NCBI GenBank assembly: GCA_946894095.1
Contig: OX335650.1
Location: forward strand, 20,310,001 to 20,374,000
DNA from: Incurvaria masculella
Lineage: Eukaryota > Arthropoda > Insecta > Lepidoptera > Incurvariidae
Length of the DNA stretch: 64,000 bases
Direction of reading: 5' to 3'
The notes beneath the pieces were generated by a model. It did not search any database and was not told the origin of the DNA. It was given only the letters and a program-made list of their open reading frames with translations. Made by a program: the position numbers and the translations under genes. Numbering within the stretch: position 1 is the stretch's first letter; the number at the start of each line of letters is the position of its first letter. Positions 23,732 to 35,828 of this stretch are shown piece by piece.

Positions 23732-24390
23732 TGTTAGGACTTTTTAGTTCAGCCTAGAAGTAACACACAGTATTACTTTATTTCGTTACTAGTAAACATT
23801 TTGTATGGACCAAAGTCACTTTTGAATCTAGTTGGTATAATTTTTTATTAGTCTAAGTTTCAGTTTCGACTGCATACCTATTTCAACCATAGTCTCCTCT
23901 GCTACTAAAGCCGAGGAATTATAAGACCTAATCAGCAAAATATATCTGCATCAAAATAGTTGGTTTGAGTCACGGAGATTTTCGTGGTTCGAGTAACCGT
24001 ATGGACAGGTATTCAAATGCAGATGCACATTAAATATTTTCGTAGAGGCCACTGACTTCACGGTCATTTGCATAAACTGTGTTTACTGCAGTCATATTCC
24101 GTATTGGTAAAAAACATTTTCCTATGCTAACACAATTCTTGGCCTGCATGCAACCTAGGTCTGCATGCATAGGACGAGACCGCAAATTGACAAATGGGCG
24201 TCCCATCGACACAAGACTTTGACTTACACAAATAATTACTTATTCGAAGCCACGAATCCCCTATCATATTTGTGGTTTGGAAATAAGAGCACATTAATGA
24301 TACAATCCTGTTAATGATTCAGCGGAACGAAATCTAACGCCTGCGTCACATAGTTGTTTTTCAAATACGATTTCCGAATCTGAGTGGTCA

Positions 24391-24726
24391 GTCTGAGTTC
24401 TCACCTAAAGTGGCGTTTACGTAACTTCGAATTTACGTAAAAACGTCAAACTCTATACAAGTTTATACTAGATATTCTGTGGTTTTACTTCTTCAAGCTG
24501 TCAAAGCCAAACTCGGAATTCCGATTTGTATGAAAACGCGGAGTCGACGTAAACGGCAACGTCGACGTATTTACGGCAACGTTGAGTAAGCTGTCAAATC
24601 AAATTCGGACTCGCAAATGGTTGTTCGCTTAACGCCCACTGCGCGCGTTCTTCAATTTCTCCATACATTTGAAAACGCCAGTCGATCGGTTTGCCCTAAA
24701 CGCCAATTTAGGTGACAATTGAGACT
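24391..24726 (+). mobile_element. MITE family M, copy 1
   Basis: Inverted ends GTCTGAGTTCTCACCTAAAG and TTTAGGTGACAATTGAGAC enclose about 336 bp that matches 34538-34827: CATACAAGTTT, GATTTGTATGAAAACGCGGA, GGCAACGTTGAGTAAGCTG. Non-coding. Confidence 0.8.
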
Positions 24727-24736
24727 TCGGGTATGG

Positions 24737-26330
24737 TTCAATAAAGAAACTATATAGAAATGGCGGCTTGTACTTGCGAACCGCATGCTATCTCGCTTCC
24801 ACTATATCGCTATCTATACTCACACAGTGCGGTACCAACTGCAAAACAAAATATCAAATTGCGTTGTTAGGTCGGTATAGTGTTTCACTCGTTGAACTGA
24901 ACAGAACTATGACTTCTAAAAACCGCAGGAAGATTCTTCGGAGTGTCGCCCGTGAAATTGTGTTTAAGAGAGTCGTTATCCTATCATATTATATAACTAC
25001 GGGCGGTAACTGTTTACATGCTCTTAATGTTTAACTATGTTTATGAAATTTAGGATTCTAAAATATTTTGTCAAAATCTAGGTCTGTATTTTTATTTTTT
25101 GGGTACGGGTAATGTATGAATACTGGAACATTTTAACCAGTTTATTAAAAATAAACACTTTCCTTAAGTTTTTTGTATAACATTACTTCGCAGGATTTGT
25201 TCCTTGTAAGCGACACTATTGACTGGTCCTATAATACAGGTTGCGTTATTTTTTCAAAATCAACGAGTTCGATTCGCGGCTAGGGAAACAAAAAAATAAA
25301 AAAATCGAATAATCAATTTTTAGTTTTTATCAAAATCCTTGAGAGTAGTGATCCTTTGAGTGTTTTTTGCTATTTCTTATAGTTTCGGATCTAGCCTTTC
25401 GAAAAGTTTAGCCTGTATACTTTTTAGATTGGAAAATATTGATTGGCTAATAAGCATTAGAAAAAGTTGTCTATCTTTATGTTATTTTTTTACCGAAAAT
25501 ACAGATATATACAAAAAATTAAAACGCATAGACCTAGAAAGAGGCTTTCTCAAGTAATTTTTTAGGGTTCCGTACCCAAAGGGTGCCAACAGAACCCTAT
25601 TACTAAGCCTCTGCTGTCCGTCCGTCCGTCTGTCACAGGGCTGTATCTTATGAACCGTAATAGGTAGGCAGCTGAAATTTTCTCAGAGTGTGTATTTTTT
25701 TTGCCGCTATAACAACAAATAGGTAAAATTAAAAAATTAAGTAGGGTCCCATACAAAAAACGAGATTTTGTGTGTTAAATCTTTTACGATGGTACGGAAC
25801 CCTTGGTGTGCAAGTCCGACTCGAACTTGGCCGGTTTTTTTTTAATTTAAAATCTGTTAAGTTTAAGGGGTAGGGAAACGTTAGGTCCTGGAAAACAATT
25901 TTGCTAGTTTAATCGCAGTCGCCATACAAAATTGTGCCTTGACGAATGGACAAAGAATGCATTTCTTAAAATTTTTCAATCGTAGATTTCCTATGATTTC
26001 TCGACAGCCTTAAGTTAATTACTTGGTTCAGATGAATCTTCTGAACCTAGTGGCATGCAATAATGCGTTTTAATACATAAATAAATACATTTAAATGACG
26101 CACAGTTTTATTAACCTTTTCCTTCCTCTTGAACTAATAAATTATAAGTAAATATACTAAACAGATACGTCGCTTATTCCAAGGAATGTGATATGTATTT
26201 ATGTTTAATCTGTCGTGAAATATTACAAAAATCTTAAAACATAAATGTATACTTTGTAACAATATTATGCTGACCGTACCGTCGGTTGGATAAGTACAAG
26301 CCGCCATTTCTATATAGTTTCTTTAATGAA
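24737..26330. mobile_element. 1.6-kb element with 39-bp inverted ends
   Basis: Bases 24737-24775 and 26292-26330 are inverted copies with one mismatch. Both contain AAAGAAACTATATAGAAATG and GCGGCTTGTACTT. The interior is AT-rich. It contains an inserted element P (25560-25839) and an 88-codon frame (24768-25034) that starts inside the left end and shows no known domain. This looks like a non-autonomous DNA transposon; no transposase remnant is recognisable. Confidence 0.65.
25560..25839 (+). mobile_element. Element P copy
   Basis: TAGGGTTCCGTACCCAAAGG start, a short GTCC tract, CACAGGGCTGTATCTTATGA and an ACTTGGCCGGTTTTTT end. It is inserted inside the 24737-26330 element. Confidence 0.8.
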
Positions 26331-26490
26331 CTGGCTTATACAGGCTCAGGTAGCCGACGCGACGCTGCAACTCTACAAATACAAAATCTACGAGATGTGT
26401 GTATAACCTGATTCGGATTTAGAAAAAAAGTAGTCGCTCTCGCACTGTTAAGACTCCAGCAGTGATAAAAACGGTAAAGGCACGAATCCA

Positions 26491-26689
26491 AAAAAACCGG
26501 CCAAGTGCGAGTCGGACTCGCACACGAAGGGTTCCGTACCATCGTACAAGATTTAACACAACAATTAACCTTGTTTGTATGGCGGACGGACGGACGGACA
26601 GACGGACGGACGGGCGGACGGATGGACGGACAGCGGAGGCGTAGTAATAGGGTTCCGTTTTCACCCTTTGAGTACGGAACCCTAAAAAT
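26491..26689 (-). mobile_element. Element P copy, internally shortened
   Basis: AAAACCGGCCAAGTGCGAGT at the left, a (GGAC)n tract at 26583-26634, and CCCTTTGAGTACGGAACCC at the right. The central CTGTATCTCATGA-type segment is deleted. Confidence 0.8.
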
Positions 26690-27011
26690 GGGAAAAATGT
26701 GACAGAACTTATACCCCAACTAGGTTTAGATATTTGTATATTATGAAAAACTCATATAGGCGGGCGGCTGTGCCGTGAGACCTAAAGTGCACAAAAAATC
26801 CAAAACGACATCGCGGAACCATGGGCAGCGAGGTACCATACCAGCAGCGATTTGTGGATTATTGCAGATCATGTTTATTTCGAGCAGATTGTACCATCCC
26901 CAGCGGTGCAACAGAGAAATAAATTTTGGAAAGGATTCGTACCTAAGAGCCTGATGTTATCCACAAAAGGGTGATTTCTTTGCACTTTTTTATCCACAAA
27001 AGAATGCTCTG

Positions 27012-27239
27012 CAGGTCTATTCCTGGAATTCCGTAATCAGGAATCCGGAATCCTGAGTCTAGAAAACCGCTTATATAGCGTTTTTTAAAGCGATTTTCTT
27101 GACGAAAATATTCCGGAGAATAGTCTTTCAATTCAATCTAGGTTTTCCGTCGAAAAAGTCGCTTTTAAAACTGCTATAAAAACGGTTCTATAGTTTCAGG
27201 ATTCCTGATTCCTGATTTCGGAATTCCAGGAATAGACCC
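27012..27239. mobile_element. Palindromic element F, best copy
   Basis: GGTCTATTCCTGGAATTCCG and its reverse complement form the ends. The whole 228-bp unit is an imperfect palindrome with GAATCCTGAGTCTAGAAAAC and TTCTATAGTTTCAGGATTCC half-sites. Other copies are at 17349, 20023 and 31720. Confidence 0.8.
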
Positions 27240-27949
27240 AGGTGAGTAGCGAGTCTTCAACAAGGCCGACGGCGCTGCATGTGAGTCCATGGACGCGAAC
27301 AGGTACTGGTGACTACCTTCTCATATATGGCTACAGTGTTCTATCACCGGTCTACTATGTGATTTGTAATGAAGAATTCCACGCGTGGAAAGATTCTTAT
27401 GCAATATTTTTATGTTTGTTTGAAACGAATGGTTAATATCACCGTGAGCGATATAATGTATGCGTTGAATGTGATTGTAAATTGCTTAAATGTGATTGTA
27501 TTTTGTTTCGTGGCTTGTGTCAGAGCGGGACCACAGAATAAGTAAGGCGGGACTCTAATTATAAGTGATAAAAATAATTGCGCTCTCGACGGGATACGGG
27601 AAGGACACTTCTTACTCACCTTTAAGTTTACATATACACAGTTAAATACCTTCACGCCGCTTTCTCGGAGGGGTAGGCAGATATAGAGATAGAGAGATAG
27701 AGATAGAGCGACATATGGTACGATCCCAGCACATCTCTTTTACTTCAGACATGCAATAATTTCATACATGCTCTACGATTACGTGTGCTATGTACCTGAC
27801 CTTTTTATTACATCGACTTGGTCGCGGTATCTTCTTCTAGTAGCCCGGTAACGACACGTCAGCTCACTTTTGTTTACGCGATTTCCAGTACTCTTCTTTC
27901 AATATACTAATCACACCCGGAATCCATCGCCGGAAAATATGTTCCCTAT
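27240..27949. other. No gene recognised
   Basis: It contains a short GATA-type simple repeat (GATAGAGATAGAG, about 27683-27712). The ORFs are short and unrecognised. Confidence 0.45.
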
Positions 27950-28502
27950 AGACTAGGAGGCCGCGACGAAAATGGTAACGATAACGCAAATGGCTGAAAC
28001 TGGGTTCACGGGATAAAGACCAACTCTCTGAAGCTAAATATATCAGTATGCCTGCGCCAAGTGGTTGTGCTACATAGATAAGGCGATTGAAAAAGTATTA
28101 TTGTGACAAACAATATATATGATGAGGCAAATGGATTTAAATGACGAAGTATCAGTACATGCTTGCTTAGCAATACAAAAACTGAACAAATATTTGGCTG
28201 CATTTCGTAGTTATAGGCAATTTAGGTTACTGATATAACCTTAGATGTATTTAACTATTTAATTAAAAACCCGACTAGTTATTGTTGCATAATAAATAGG
28301 TATCAATATGACCAGACAATCAGTATATACATTAGCAAGTACATACCAAAATTGATTTTATATTGCCAATCTACATAACGCGACCACTTGGCGCAGGCAG
28401 ACCGACATATTTAGCATTAGAGGGTTGGTCTCTAACATGTGAACCCAGATTCAGCCATTTACCATATCGTGACCAAAAATGTCGTGACCTCCCGGAATAC
28501 TA
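27950..28502 (+). mobile_element. Long-TIR element L, complete copy
   Basis: It starts ACTAGGAGGCCGCGACGAAA and ends with the reverse complement of GTATTCCGGGAGGTCACGAC. The outer 130 bases of each side are imperfect inverted repeats and include GGCTGAAACTGGGTTCAC, CTGCGCCAAGTGGTTG and ACATAGATAAGGC on the left. It is about 553 bp, non-coding, and the only copy here without insertions, so it serves as the empty-site reference for 35455-41150. Confidence 0.85.
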
Positions 28503-28636
28503 GATGTACAAACTTATACACCTATTCAAATCTTTCATTATTAACATTCCTATTACACCCAGCTTCGTCTCGCTTGAACTTTAAATTTTGTTTCCGAATG
28601 ATATAAAAAAAACAGTGTACCTCTCGTATGTTTAAT

Positions 28637-28825
28637 TTCATTTATTTAAGCTTTTGGTAGTCAAACTACACTTAATTACGTCACAAAATAACTCACAGAG
28701 AAACTTCATTCGTTTATAGTTTCATTCCGTCCACGTATATGAGATAAACACTTATGCGACTGGTAAATTAACATTTCATTTAAGACGAAGGCCAAAGAAC
28801 AAACAAGAAAGATAAATGAGAGGAA
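28637..28825 (-). repeat. Retroelement 3'-tail, family A
   Basis: Read on minus, it has the GTGTAGTTTGACTACC core followed by AAATAAATGAAA at the end. It is internally shortened compared with 21009-21300. Confidence 0.6.
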
Positions 28826-29055
28826 ATGCTATTGTCATAGCCGATCAAAATACATCGGCGATAGAACTACAATTTTGGATATCGACAAGAACTATCGACC
28901 GATATGTGAGGTCACAGTCCATAATGAACATGAGAGAAGTCATAAAATCACATTTAAAAAAAAAGATTCCGACGAATTGAGAACCGAATTTTAAGTCGGT
29001 TAAAAACAAGTTATAAGATGAAAACCTCTTAAAAGGATTATTATGATACTCGTAT

Positions 29056-29166
29056 GAAGTTTCTTTGCGGGTTCTTCTTTACTGGGTTGATAGAATCCGC
29101 GTATCTTTGCCATGTAACTTAGTGTAGTTTGACTACCAAAAAGTTTAAATAAATTAAATGAAAGCA
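29056..29166 (+). repeat. Retroelement 3'-tail, family A, truncated
   Basis: GAAGTTTCTTTGCGGGTTC to GTAGTTTGACTACCAAAAAG, then AAATAAATTAAATGAAA. Confidence 0.65.
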
Positions 29167-29726
29167 TTCTCGATTATCATTAAAATAATCTTATTTTTTT
29201 GTTCCCACTATGCATGTCATTTTGCTGGGTTTCCCCGACACTACGAATTGAATGCCTACGTGCGTATGATCGAAAAATTATAACAGTTTCCTTTTTAACA
29301 TGTTTGAAAACAACTTCAAATTGAATTTCAAAAAAGTTTCATTCAAGGCTAACTTGTTTGACTGTGGCAAGCGAAAAGAATTTGATCGATTAGGCGGAGG
29401 TAAACCTGTTCTGATGTTTTTTTTAACTTTTGCTCCCTTTTATTTTCTGGAAGATTTTAACAATTAAATATTTGGACTACTCCAACGCATAACGAACATA
29501 TACTGTGTTGGTACCCAAATTTTATGATACCAATGTACAAAACTGTTACCATCACAAGTTACGTTACGAGCATAGTTTATTTCTAACAATGAACGGCAAT
29601 TAAGAAATAACTAACCGTACCTTTTAATTACATTCTCATCAGTAATCAAATAACGGGCAAATTACAACTCCACCTAACAAGATTATGTAGTCGCGTCGTT
29701 TACGAGATCTCTGTCGTTAGTTCAGT

Positions 29727-29773
29727 CACCGCTGTTAAGCAGCACTGGGCGCGGTCGATCCTGGTTAAGTGAC
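29727..29773 (+). repeat. 5S rRNA-like fragment
   Basis: CACCGCTGTTAAGCAGCACT followed by GGGCGCGGTCGATCCTGGTT and AAGTGAC follows the internal-promoter part of animal 5S rRNA (ACCG-TTAAGCAGC-GGGCGCGGT-AGTACTT-GATGGG). It is too short and worn to be a 5S gene. It is probably the head of a 5S-derived SINE whose body is not obvious here. Confidence 0.6.
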
Positions 29774-30009
29774 AGTTGGAGCTATGGCTTTCGGGAAGCT
29801 TCTTTTTATTTTGTCGGCACTTAAGACCACGGTCTTAAATCATGATTTGGACATGCCTACCACAGAACCGGTAAACGATTGAGCAAACGAGTCCTAGGGT
29901 AGGGTAGGCCACGGGCAGGAGGGCAAGTGAGGAGTTGGAGGAGGTTTTCGTTCAACAGTGGAAAGAGGCTGAAATAATGTTTAATAATGAGACGGCGTGG
30001 TCCGTATTC

Positions 30010-30130
30010 CATTTTAAAATATTTATTGTAATTTACTTACCAGGTGGTAGATTTCATCCTGCCCAGGTTGGTACCATCGTATTGTATGAACGATGGTCGA
30101 AGCAGCAGTGTTTTACACTGTGTTTAACGT
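30010..30130 (+). mobile_element. SINE S1 internal fragment
   Basis: CCAGGTGGTAGATTTCATCC, GGTTGGTACCATCGTATTG and GATGGTCGAAGCAGCAGTG match the S1 body. Both ends are missing. A QQWKEAE-like RTE-type tail may precede it at about 29930-29985 (weak). Confidence 0.65.
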
Positions 30131-31585
30131 AGACTTGCGATTTAACGAAGATCCTTCAATTTTATGTCAAGATTATAAATAAAATAATAATAATAATAAT
30201 GTTTCATTTATTTAAATTCGTTTAGCACAAAGCACAATAGAACAGAGTTTAAAAGAACATAAGAACATATTATACAGTTTTTTTACAAATAAAGGTTTTG
30301 TTATAAGCGTATATTCTTAACTACAAGGGTAAGTAAGCTTTTCTTTGTTTTTCTTTTATGACACTGCCTCCTACGCTAGCCTAGTGACTGTGATATAAGT
30401 GGCAGGTTCTTAGATAGTAAATTTAATATTTTTATAATATAATTACAGTGCCATACAAAACTATGTTGTCCTGTATTATTATTCTTAGACATTAACCACA
30501 TAATGTGAAAGAAATCAGAATGTGAAACCTTCCGAAAAATCGTAAAAAATAAATTTAATAATCAAACAGGCAGAAAACAAACATACTAATGAAGATTTGA
30601 AATCATTGAGAACAAACCTCAAAATAGAAATGAAATCCTAGTATCATCAAATCAATTATAGTGAAATTAACTATTTTGTTTTTTTTTTAAACTCGACATG
30701 AATGGTTAATACGACACCCACTGTCATGATAATAGCCGAACGCACCTCATGGTAAAAAGTTGCCATGCTAAGACCTTCCAAATTCTAGGTCTTCATTGAA
30801 TTGACTGAAAAACACGAACAATTTTCATTGCCGCTTCTACCATTGTTAAATATTCTTATATCCTTAAATCTACCACAATTTTAGACTCAAACTAAATCTA
30901 CATTCAAAAGTCTAATTACACAAAGTGTAAACTAAATCGAGTGCCTATGGATTCAAAACTTTCAGTGTAAAACAAATGTATACGCTTATAAATCATTATG
31001 CTAATAAAACATTATTAATTATAGTAATACTAGTTAACTCTTACCATATGGTAAACGAAGCCTAGTATAAAACGCTTACACTGGTACCCCGCATCACGAA
31101 AGCCCATGTCACTTTCACGAAATCGGGCGCCTTTTTTGTGAGGTCCTGGCGTGCGCCATATACCGCGCTTAAAATTTAAAAAATCTGGCAGAGTTGCCAC
31201 GTTGCATTATATGCTTTTGCGTTGCTTTCCGATTTTGCTTATCATCTGACTTCAACTGAAACAGCACGCAAGGCCGAGACACTTTCAATTTGCTAACTAT
31301 GCTATAAACATCATATTCGTCATTATTTTTTACTCACCTTAGCAACAGCGGAATAACCTATTTCCCCTCAACTAGCGAAACCGCGCTCATCTAAACACCA
31401 TGTCAACAGATTTACAGACATTTGTAATTTACGTAAATGTGTGAAGTCAAACTGCTTATAATATTGCAATTTGCATGTGACTACTACTTATACATGCAGC
31501 AACTGGTTGTTTTTCTTTTCTATGTAGGTCTTTGGTTATCCACCTTATGTAATATTACGCTCCATCATCCCAGTACATAGGAAGT
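30131..31585. other. AT-rich sequence, no gene
   Basis: A short AAT run lies at 30180-30200. There are no supported ORFs, and no repeat is shared with the rest of the window. Confidence 0.5.
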
Positions 31586-31960
31586 CTTTTTTTATGGAAC
31601 CTGACATGGATAGCTAATACCACACACATGTCATGATATTAGCCCAACACGCCACATTCGCGAACGAATTAGGTGTCATGCCAGGACCTTCCCTACATGA
31701 GCACGGCTACACTGAACTGCAGATCTATTCCTGACATTCAGTAATCAGTAATCAGGAATCCTGAGTCTAGAAAGCAGCTTTTATAGCGATTTTTAAAGCG
31801 AATTTTTCGACGGAAAACCTTGATTGATTGCAAAAATTATGCTCCGGAATATTTTCGACAAGAAAATCTCATTTCTACAACAGCGGTTTTCTAGAATCAG
31901 GATTCCTGATTACTGAATGCCAAGAATAGACCTGCTGAATGGAAAACACAGACAGAAAAC
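31586..31960 (-). mobile_element. SINE S1 3' part, interrupted
   Basis: It runs from the 3' end (ATGGAACCTGACATGGATAG) through CCAGGACCTTCCCTACATGA to GAACTG at 31719, and resumes with AATGGAAAACACAGACAG after a palindromic element. The intact family reads GAACTGGATGGAAAACACGG at this point. Confidence 0.8.
31720..31934. mobile_element. Palindromic element F inside a SINE
   Basis: CAGATCTATTCCTGACATTC to its partner GAATGCCAAGAATAGACCTG, 215 bp. The flanks show a possible CTG duplication of the target. Confidence 0.8.
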
Positions 31961-32223
31961 AAGGATTGCTGAAACAGCTCGTTTCGTTCTAAGGATGTTA
32001 CTTTCGATCAACATCAAAAAACTTAATATGCCGACTGTTTTTGAAGACGGGGTATAATTGGTTGGCAAATATGTTTTGCTAACATCTGATCATCCGATAT
32101 TTGTCATCTTTGAGCTAATTTGAATTCTAAATCGAATTTGAATTTTAAATTTAAATTCTCGTACTACTGTTTTATGATTACAACGAAAAAAAAAGTAGAT
32201 GAGGATACATTTCCTGACAATTG

Positions 32224-32580
32224 AGCGGCTCGTAGGTTAGTGAAACGGAGACTTTCCTTGAATACCAGAGGTCTGGGTTCAAATCCCCGACCCGTTTATG
32301 CACCACTTTCTCCCTCTTTCTGAGTTGGATATCTGCGAACTGTTCCATGGTTCAGAATACCATGTATAACTGTAGGTCTCCTTTCAATACTAGGTGTTAA
32401 GTTTAAGCCCCGCCCGGGTGCTACCATCGCATTGATTGAAAATATGGTCGAAGCGGCAGCAAAAAATGTTCCGTGTTTACCTTCAGTTCAATGCCCAAAT
32501 TGCACCTTAATACTTCGGAAATGCGGTGTATTAGCATAATATCATCGCTGCGAGTGAAGTATTAGTCATCCGTGTTCAGT
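32224..32580 (+). mobile_element. SINE S1 with readable tRNA-type head
   Basis: GGCTCGTAGGTTAGTGAAAC contains an A-box-like TAGGTTAGTG, and CTGGGTTCAAATCCCCGACC contains a B box (GGTTCAAATCC). The normal S1 body follows, ending with GTATTAGTCATCCGTG. Confidence 0.85.
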
Positions 32581-32683
32581 TAAATAAAAAAATAAAATGG
32601 TGGACGCCCGCCTTGTTTTTATAATTGATCCTGAGAACCTCAGACCTCGCTGCCGCTGGAGCATCGGTTTTACGTTTATCCTT

Positions 32684-33040
32684 TTTAGGGTTCCGTACCC
32701 AAAGGGTGAAAACGGAACCCTATTACTAACCCTCCGCTGTCTGTCCGTCCGTCCGTCCGTCCGTCCGTCCGTCCGTCCGTCCGTCCGTCCGCCCGTCCGT
32801 CCGTCCGTCCGTCTGTCCGTCTGTCACAGGGCTGTATCTCAGTAACCGTAACAGGTAGAAAGCTGAAATTTTCACAGAGTGTGTATTTATTTTGCCGCGA
32901 TAACAACAAATAGGTAAGATTAAAAAATAATTAAAATTAAAGCGGGCTCCCATACAAAAAACGTGATTTTTTTGTTTTATTTTTTACGATGGTACGGGAC
33001 CCTTCGTGTGCGAGTCCGACTCGCACTTGGCCGGTTTTTA
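32684..33040 (+). mobile_element. Element P, longest copy
   Basis: A complete unit from TTAGGGTTCCGTACCCAAAG to CACTTGGCCGGTTTTTA. It carries the largest GTCC tract in the window, then CACAGGGCTGTATCTCAGTA and TTGCCGCGATAACAACAAAT. Confidence 0.85.
32741..32824 (+). repeat. (GTCC)n microsatellite
   Basis: About 20 tandem GTCC units with a few variants (GCCC, GTCT), internal to element P. Every other P copy has its own shorter tract at the same place, so it arose within the element. Confidence 0.9.
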
Positions 33041-33783
33041 TTAAGATCAATCAATTAGAAACATGCGAGAGCACAAAAGTAGCTTACAGCAAAAGAAAAA
33101 AGGCAGGCACAGAAAGTCAGAAATAAGAGGGTCCTGCCAAAATAAAATATACACACATAACTCGTTTATTTGATGCTGGGAAGTTACAACGTTACATAAA
33201 GGCTGGTTGGTTGTTAACTGATTGTTTTGAACATACAACATTTACTAATTCGAATGTTTTTGAGGAATTTAAGCAAATATAATTCTGATTTTCGAGAAAA
33301 TGACAAAACGGATACAAAACAAAACAATACTCATAATAAGTAATAAGGTAAAGTATACAACAAGAGTAAAAAGTTACAATCACTTACATTCAAATGTAAA
33401 ACACAATATAATTAATCCATAATGGTAGAAGAATTTTAGGTTTTACAACGACTATATAGATTGAAGTATTATAATCATATTTTGAAAATAATTGTTTACC
33501 AAATAATTAGGCCTGGACATTCCTCTAAAACGAAATTCATGAGGTAACAACAATTACGTATCCATTCAATACATGATAATTACAATACATATTTGCATAG
33601 TTCCAAACGGCATGCTACTTTAACTCCATTTTTAATTGCATGCAATGTCTTTTATTTATGTCTAAAAATGTAGCTAAACAATACTTAATTATGAGCAGCA
33701 GATATGAGGTGGAATACCACGACATTGTCTATACTTGCCAAAAGAGTTCAAGGAGTCGAAACACATTTTCAGATTTTGTAAGT
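33041..33783. other. AT-rich sequence, no gene
   Basis: Minus-strand ORFs of 63-64 codons are hydrophobic AT-rich translations without motifs. Confidence 0.5.
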
Positions 33784-34100
33784 GAAAAAACCGGCCAAGT
33801 GCGAGTCAGACACGCACACGAAGGGTTCCGTGCCATCGTATAAGATTTAAGGTAATTAAGGAACCTCGGCTGCGCCATTTAAGCTCCGCCTCTATCTAGA
33901 TCTATACTATTACATAAAGAGGTACTGTTTGTTTAATTGTTTTTTTGTTTGTTTGAACAGGGTAATCTTTAAAACTACTAAACCGATTTTACCACCGAAA
34001 GCTACATTATTCGTGTCGAACATAACCTATATTTTATTTTAATATTTAAACGTTTTCATTTATAAATTGCTATACTTATAAACGAAATCGGAAAAAAATC
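33784..34100. repeat. Element P end joined to another dispersed repeat
   Basis: 33784-33852 is the ACCGGCCAAGTGCGAGTC end of element P (minus). It is followed by CTTTAAAACTACTAAACCGA, GAAAGCTACATTATTCGTG and CATAACCTATATTTTA, which I recall as a common lepidopteran repeat of uncertain class. Confidence 0.55.
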
Positions 34101-34537
34101 GTTCCTTGGCCTTTTCATTGGCTTACGCAGCCCACATTGTTTGAGATACGTGCAATTTATTTTTATGATACGTCTACGAACAGTGTAACACTGTCCGTAA
34201 ACCTATAATGCGACGACTCAAATAAAACGCACCGACTTGATCTACTTACCTGTCATGTCAAAATTGGTTTAGGTTATATCTTCGTTATATCGTTCATCTC
34301 TTCTGTCATTCAATGCTTCATGTTCCGACACCACTGTGTCGCCCTTATCCGTAGTTCTCCTGATATCCAGACCTTTCACATTATTGTATTTTAGCATAAG
34401 CAAGTACGTTTTTTTTAATGTCTCTAAATAAAGTTTCATCGAGTTCAGTGTAATGAGAAAGAAGTAATTTGGGGAATGTCCATAATCCCTAAGCGAAAAA
34501 GAATAACAGAATTATGATACTTCAGAGCTGCTTGCTA

Positions 34538-34827
34538 GTCCCAATTGTCACCTAAACTAGCCTTTACGGAACTTCGAAGTTCCTCATAAACGTCAAACTC
34601 CATACAAGTTTTTTCTTGATATTCTATGGTTTTACTTCTTCGAGCTGTCAAAGTCAAACTCGTACTTCCGATTTGTATGAAAACGCGGAGTCGGCGTAAA
34701 CGGCTACGTCGCCGTATTTATGGCAACGTTGAGTAAGCTGTCAAATCAAACTCGGACTCGCAAATGCTGCGCGCGTCATTCTCTTCATTTCTCAATACAT
34801 TTGAAAACGCAAGGTGACAACTGGGAC
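34538..34827 (-). mobile_element. MITE family M, copy 2
   Basis: GTCCCAATTGTCACCT and its near-exact reverse complement AGGTGACAACTGGGAC form the ends. The 290-bp body matches 24391-24726. Confidence 0.8.
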
Positions 34828-35454
34828 TACGGGCTCAGTTACGTCAGCAAACCAGTCCGATCAACGTGTGTGTCGCACCACTGCGGGTTGACTCGTGGAT
34901 ACAGGTCACCTATGAGGTGCCGGCTATTACGAACCAATTAGGGTTCCGCGTTTACTATTAAATCTTTAGAAACAGTCCATCAAATTGTTCTACAACGATA
35001 ACACTATCGTATGGAAGGATTTTTTGATTGAAGAAAATCAATACATATAGAAAGTTTCGGAAAATGGAGGTCTGATGAGAAGAAGAGGAGCACGAGAGAC
35101 AGCAATAAATATTTACCCCTGCTTTCACCACCTCCAGCTACCCGAAATCCGATAGTTAACTTTTGGTAACATTGTGTACCCGAAAGATAACTTTGGGAGT
35201 TTTGTAGCCCGAGAGGTTTTAATTGTCACGCCTAGAACGCGATTCGAAGAAACGCCCGAATTGACAAGACACGTGCACAAAGTAAGTATAACAATAAACA
35301 CTGTCTTAGTAGGAGGAACGATGTGCGGAGGGAATGTAGGAGAAATTTCAGTAATCCAAACATAGATCAGACGGCTGCGTAATCGTACCAAACTCAATAT
35401 TCCGGGAGGTCAAAATACTTTTGGTCACGATAAGGTAAATGGTTGGATCTTATA
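34828..35454. other. No gene; fragment of element L end
   Basis: 35399-35446 is a piece of an element L terminus (CCGGGAGGTCAAAATAC, TTGGTCACGATAAGGTAAATGG). A donor-like GTAAGTAT occurs at about 35282 but without a convincing exon. Confidence 0.45.
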
Positions 35455-35828
35455 CACTAGGAGGTCGCGACAAAAATGGTAACGATAACGTAAATGGCTG
35501 AAACTGATTTCACGGGATGAAGACCAACCCTCTAGAGCTAAATGTATCAGTCTGCCTGTGCCGAGTGGTTGCGTTACGTAGATAAGGCGCCTGAAAAACT
35601 AGTTATGGTGACAACAATATATATGATAAGGTAGATGGGTGCAAATAACGGAGCATGAAAGTATCAGGACATACTTGCTTAGCAATAGCAAAACTAAACA
35701 AATATTTGGTTGCATTTCGTAGTTTTAGGCGATTTAGGCTATAGATATAACTTTAGGTATATTTATGTATTTAATAAAAAAATACTGGTTATTGTTGTAT
35801 AATTAATAGGTATTAATGTTATTTTATT

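Noticed and set aside
25200..25290. Possible tRNA gene around GAGTTCGATTCGCGGC
   Set aside because: Only a B-box-like segment is present; no D or anticodon arm can be folded upstream.
32597..32953. Several ORFs with PSVRPSVRPSVR or DGRTDGRTDGRT repeats (also at 26336-26719 and 56884-57202)
   Set aside because: Translations of the GTCC/GGAC microsatellite of element P in different frames, not proteins.
35174..35365. 63-codon plus frame with a GTAAGTAT donor-like site at 35282
   Set aside because: No acceptor, domain or neighbouring exon supports it, and an opposite 90-codon frame is equally long.
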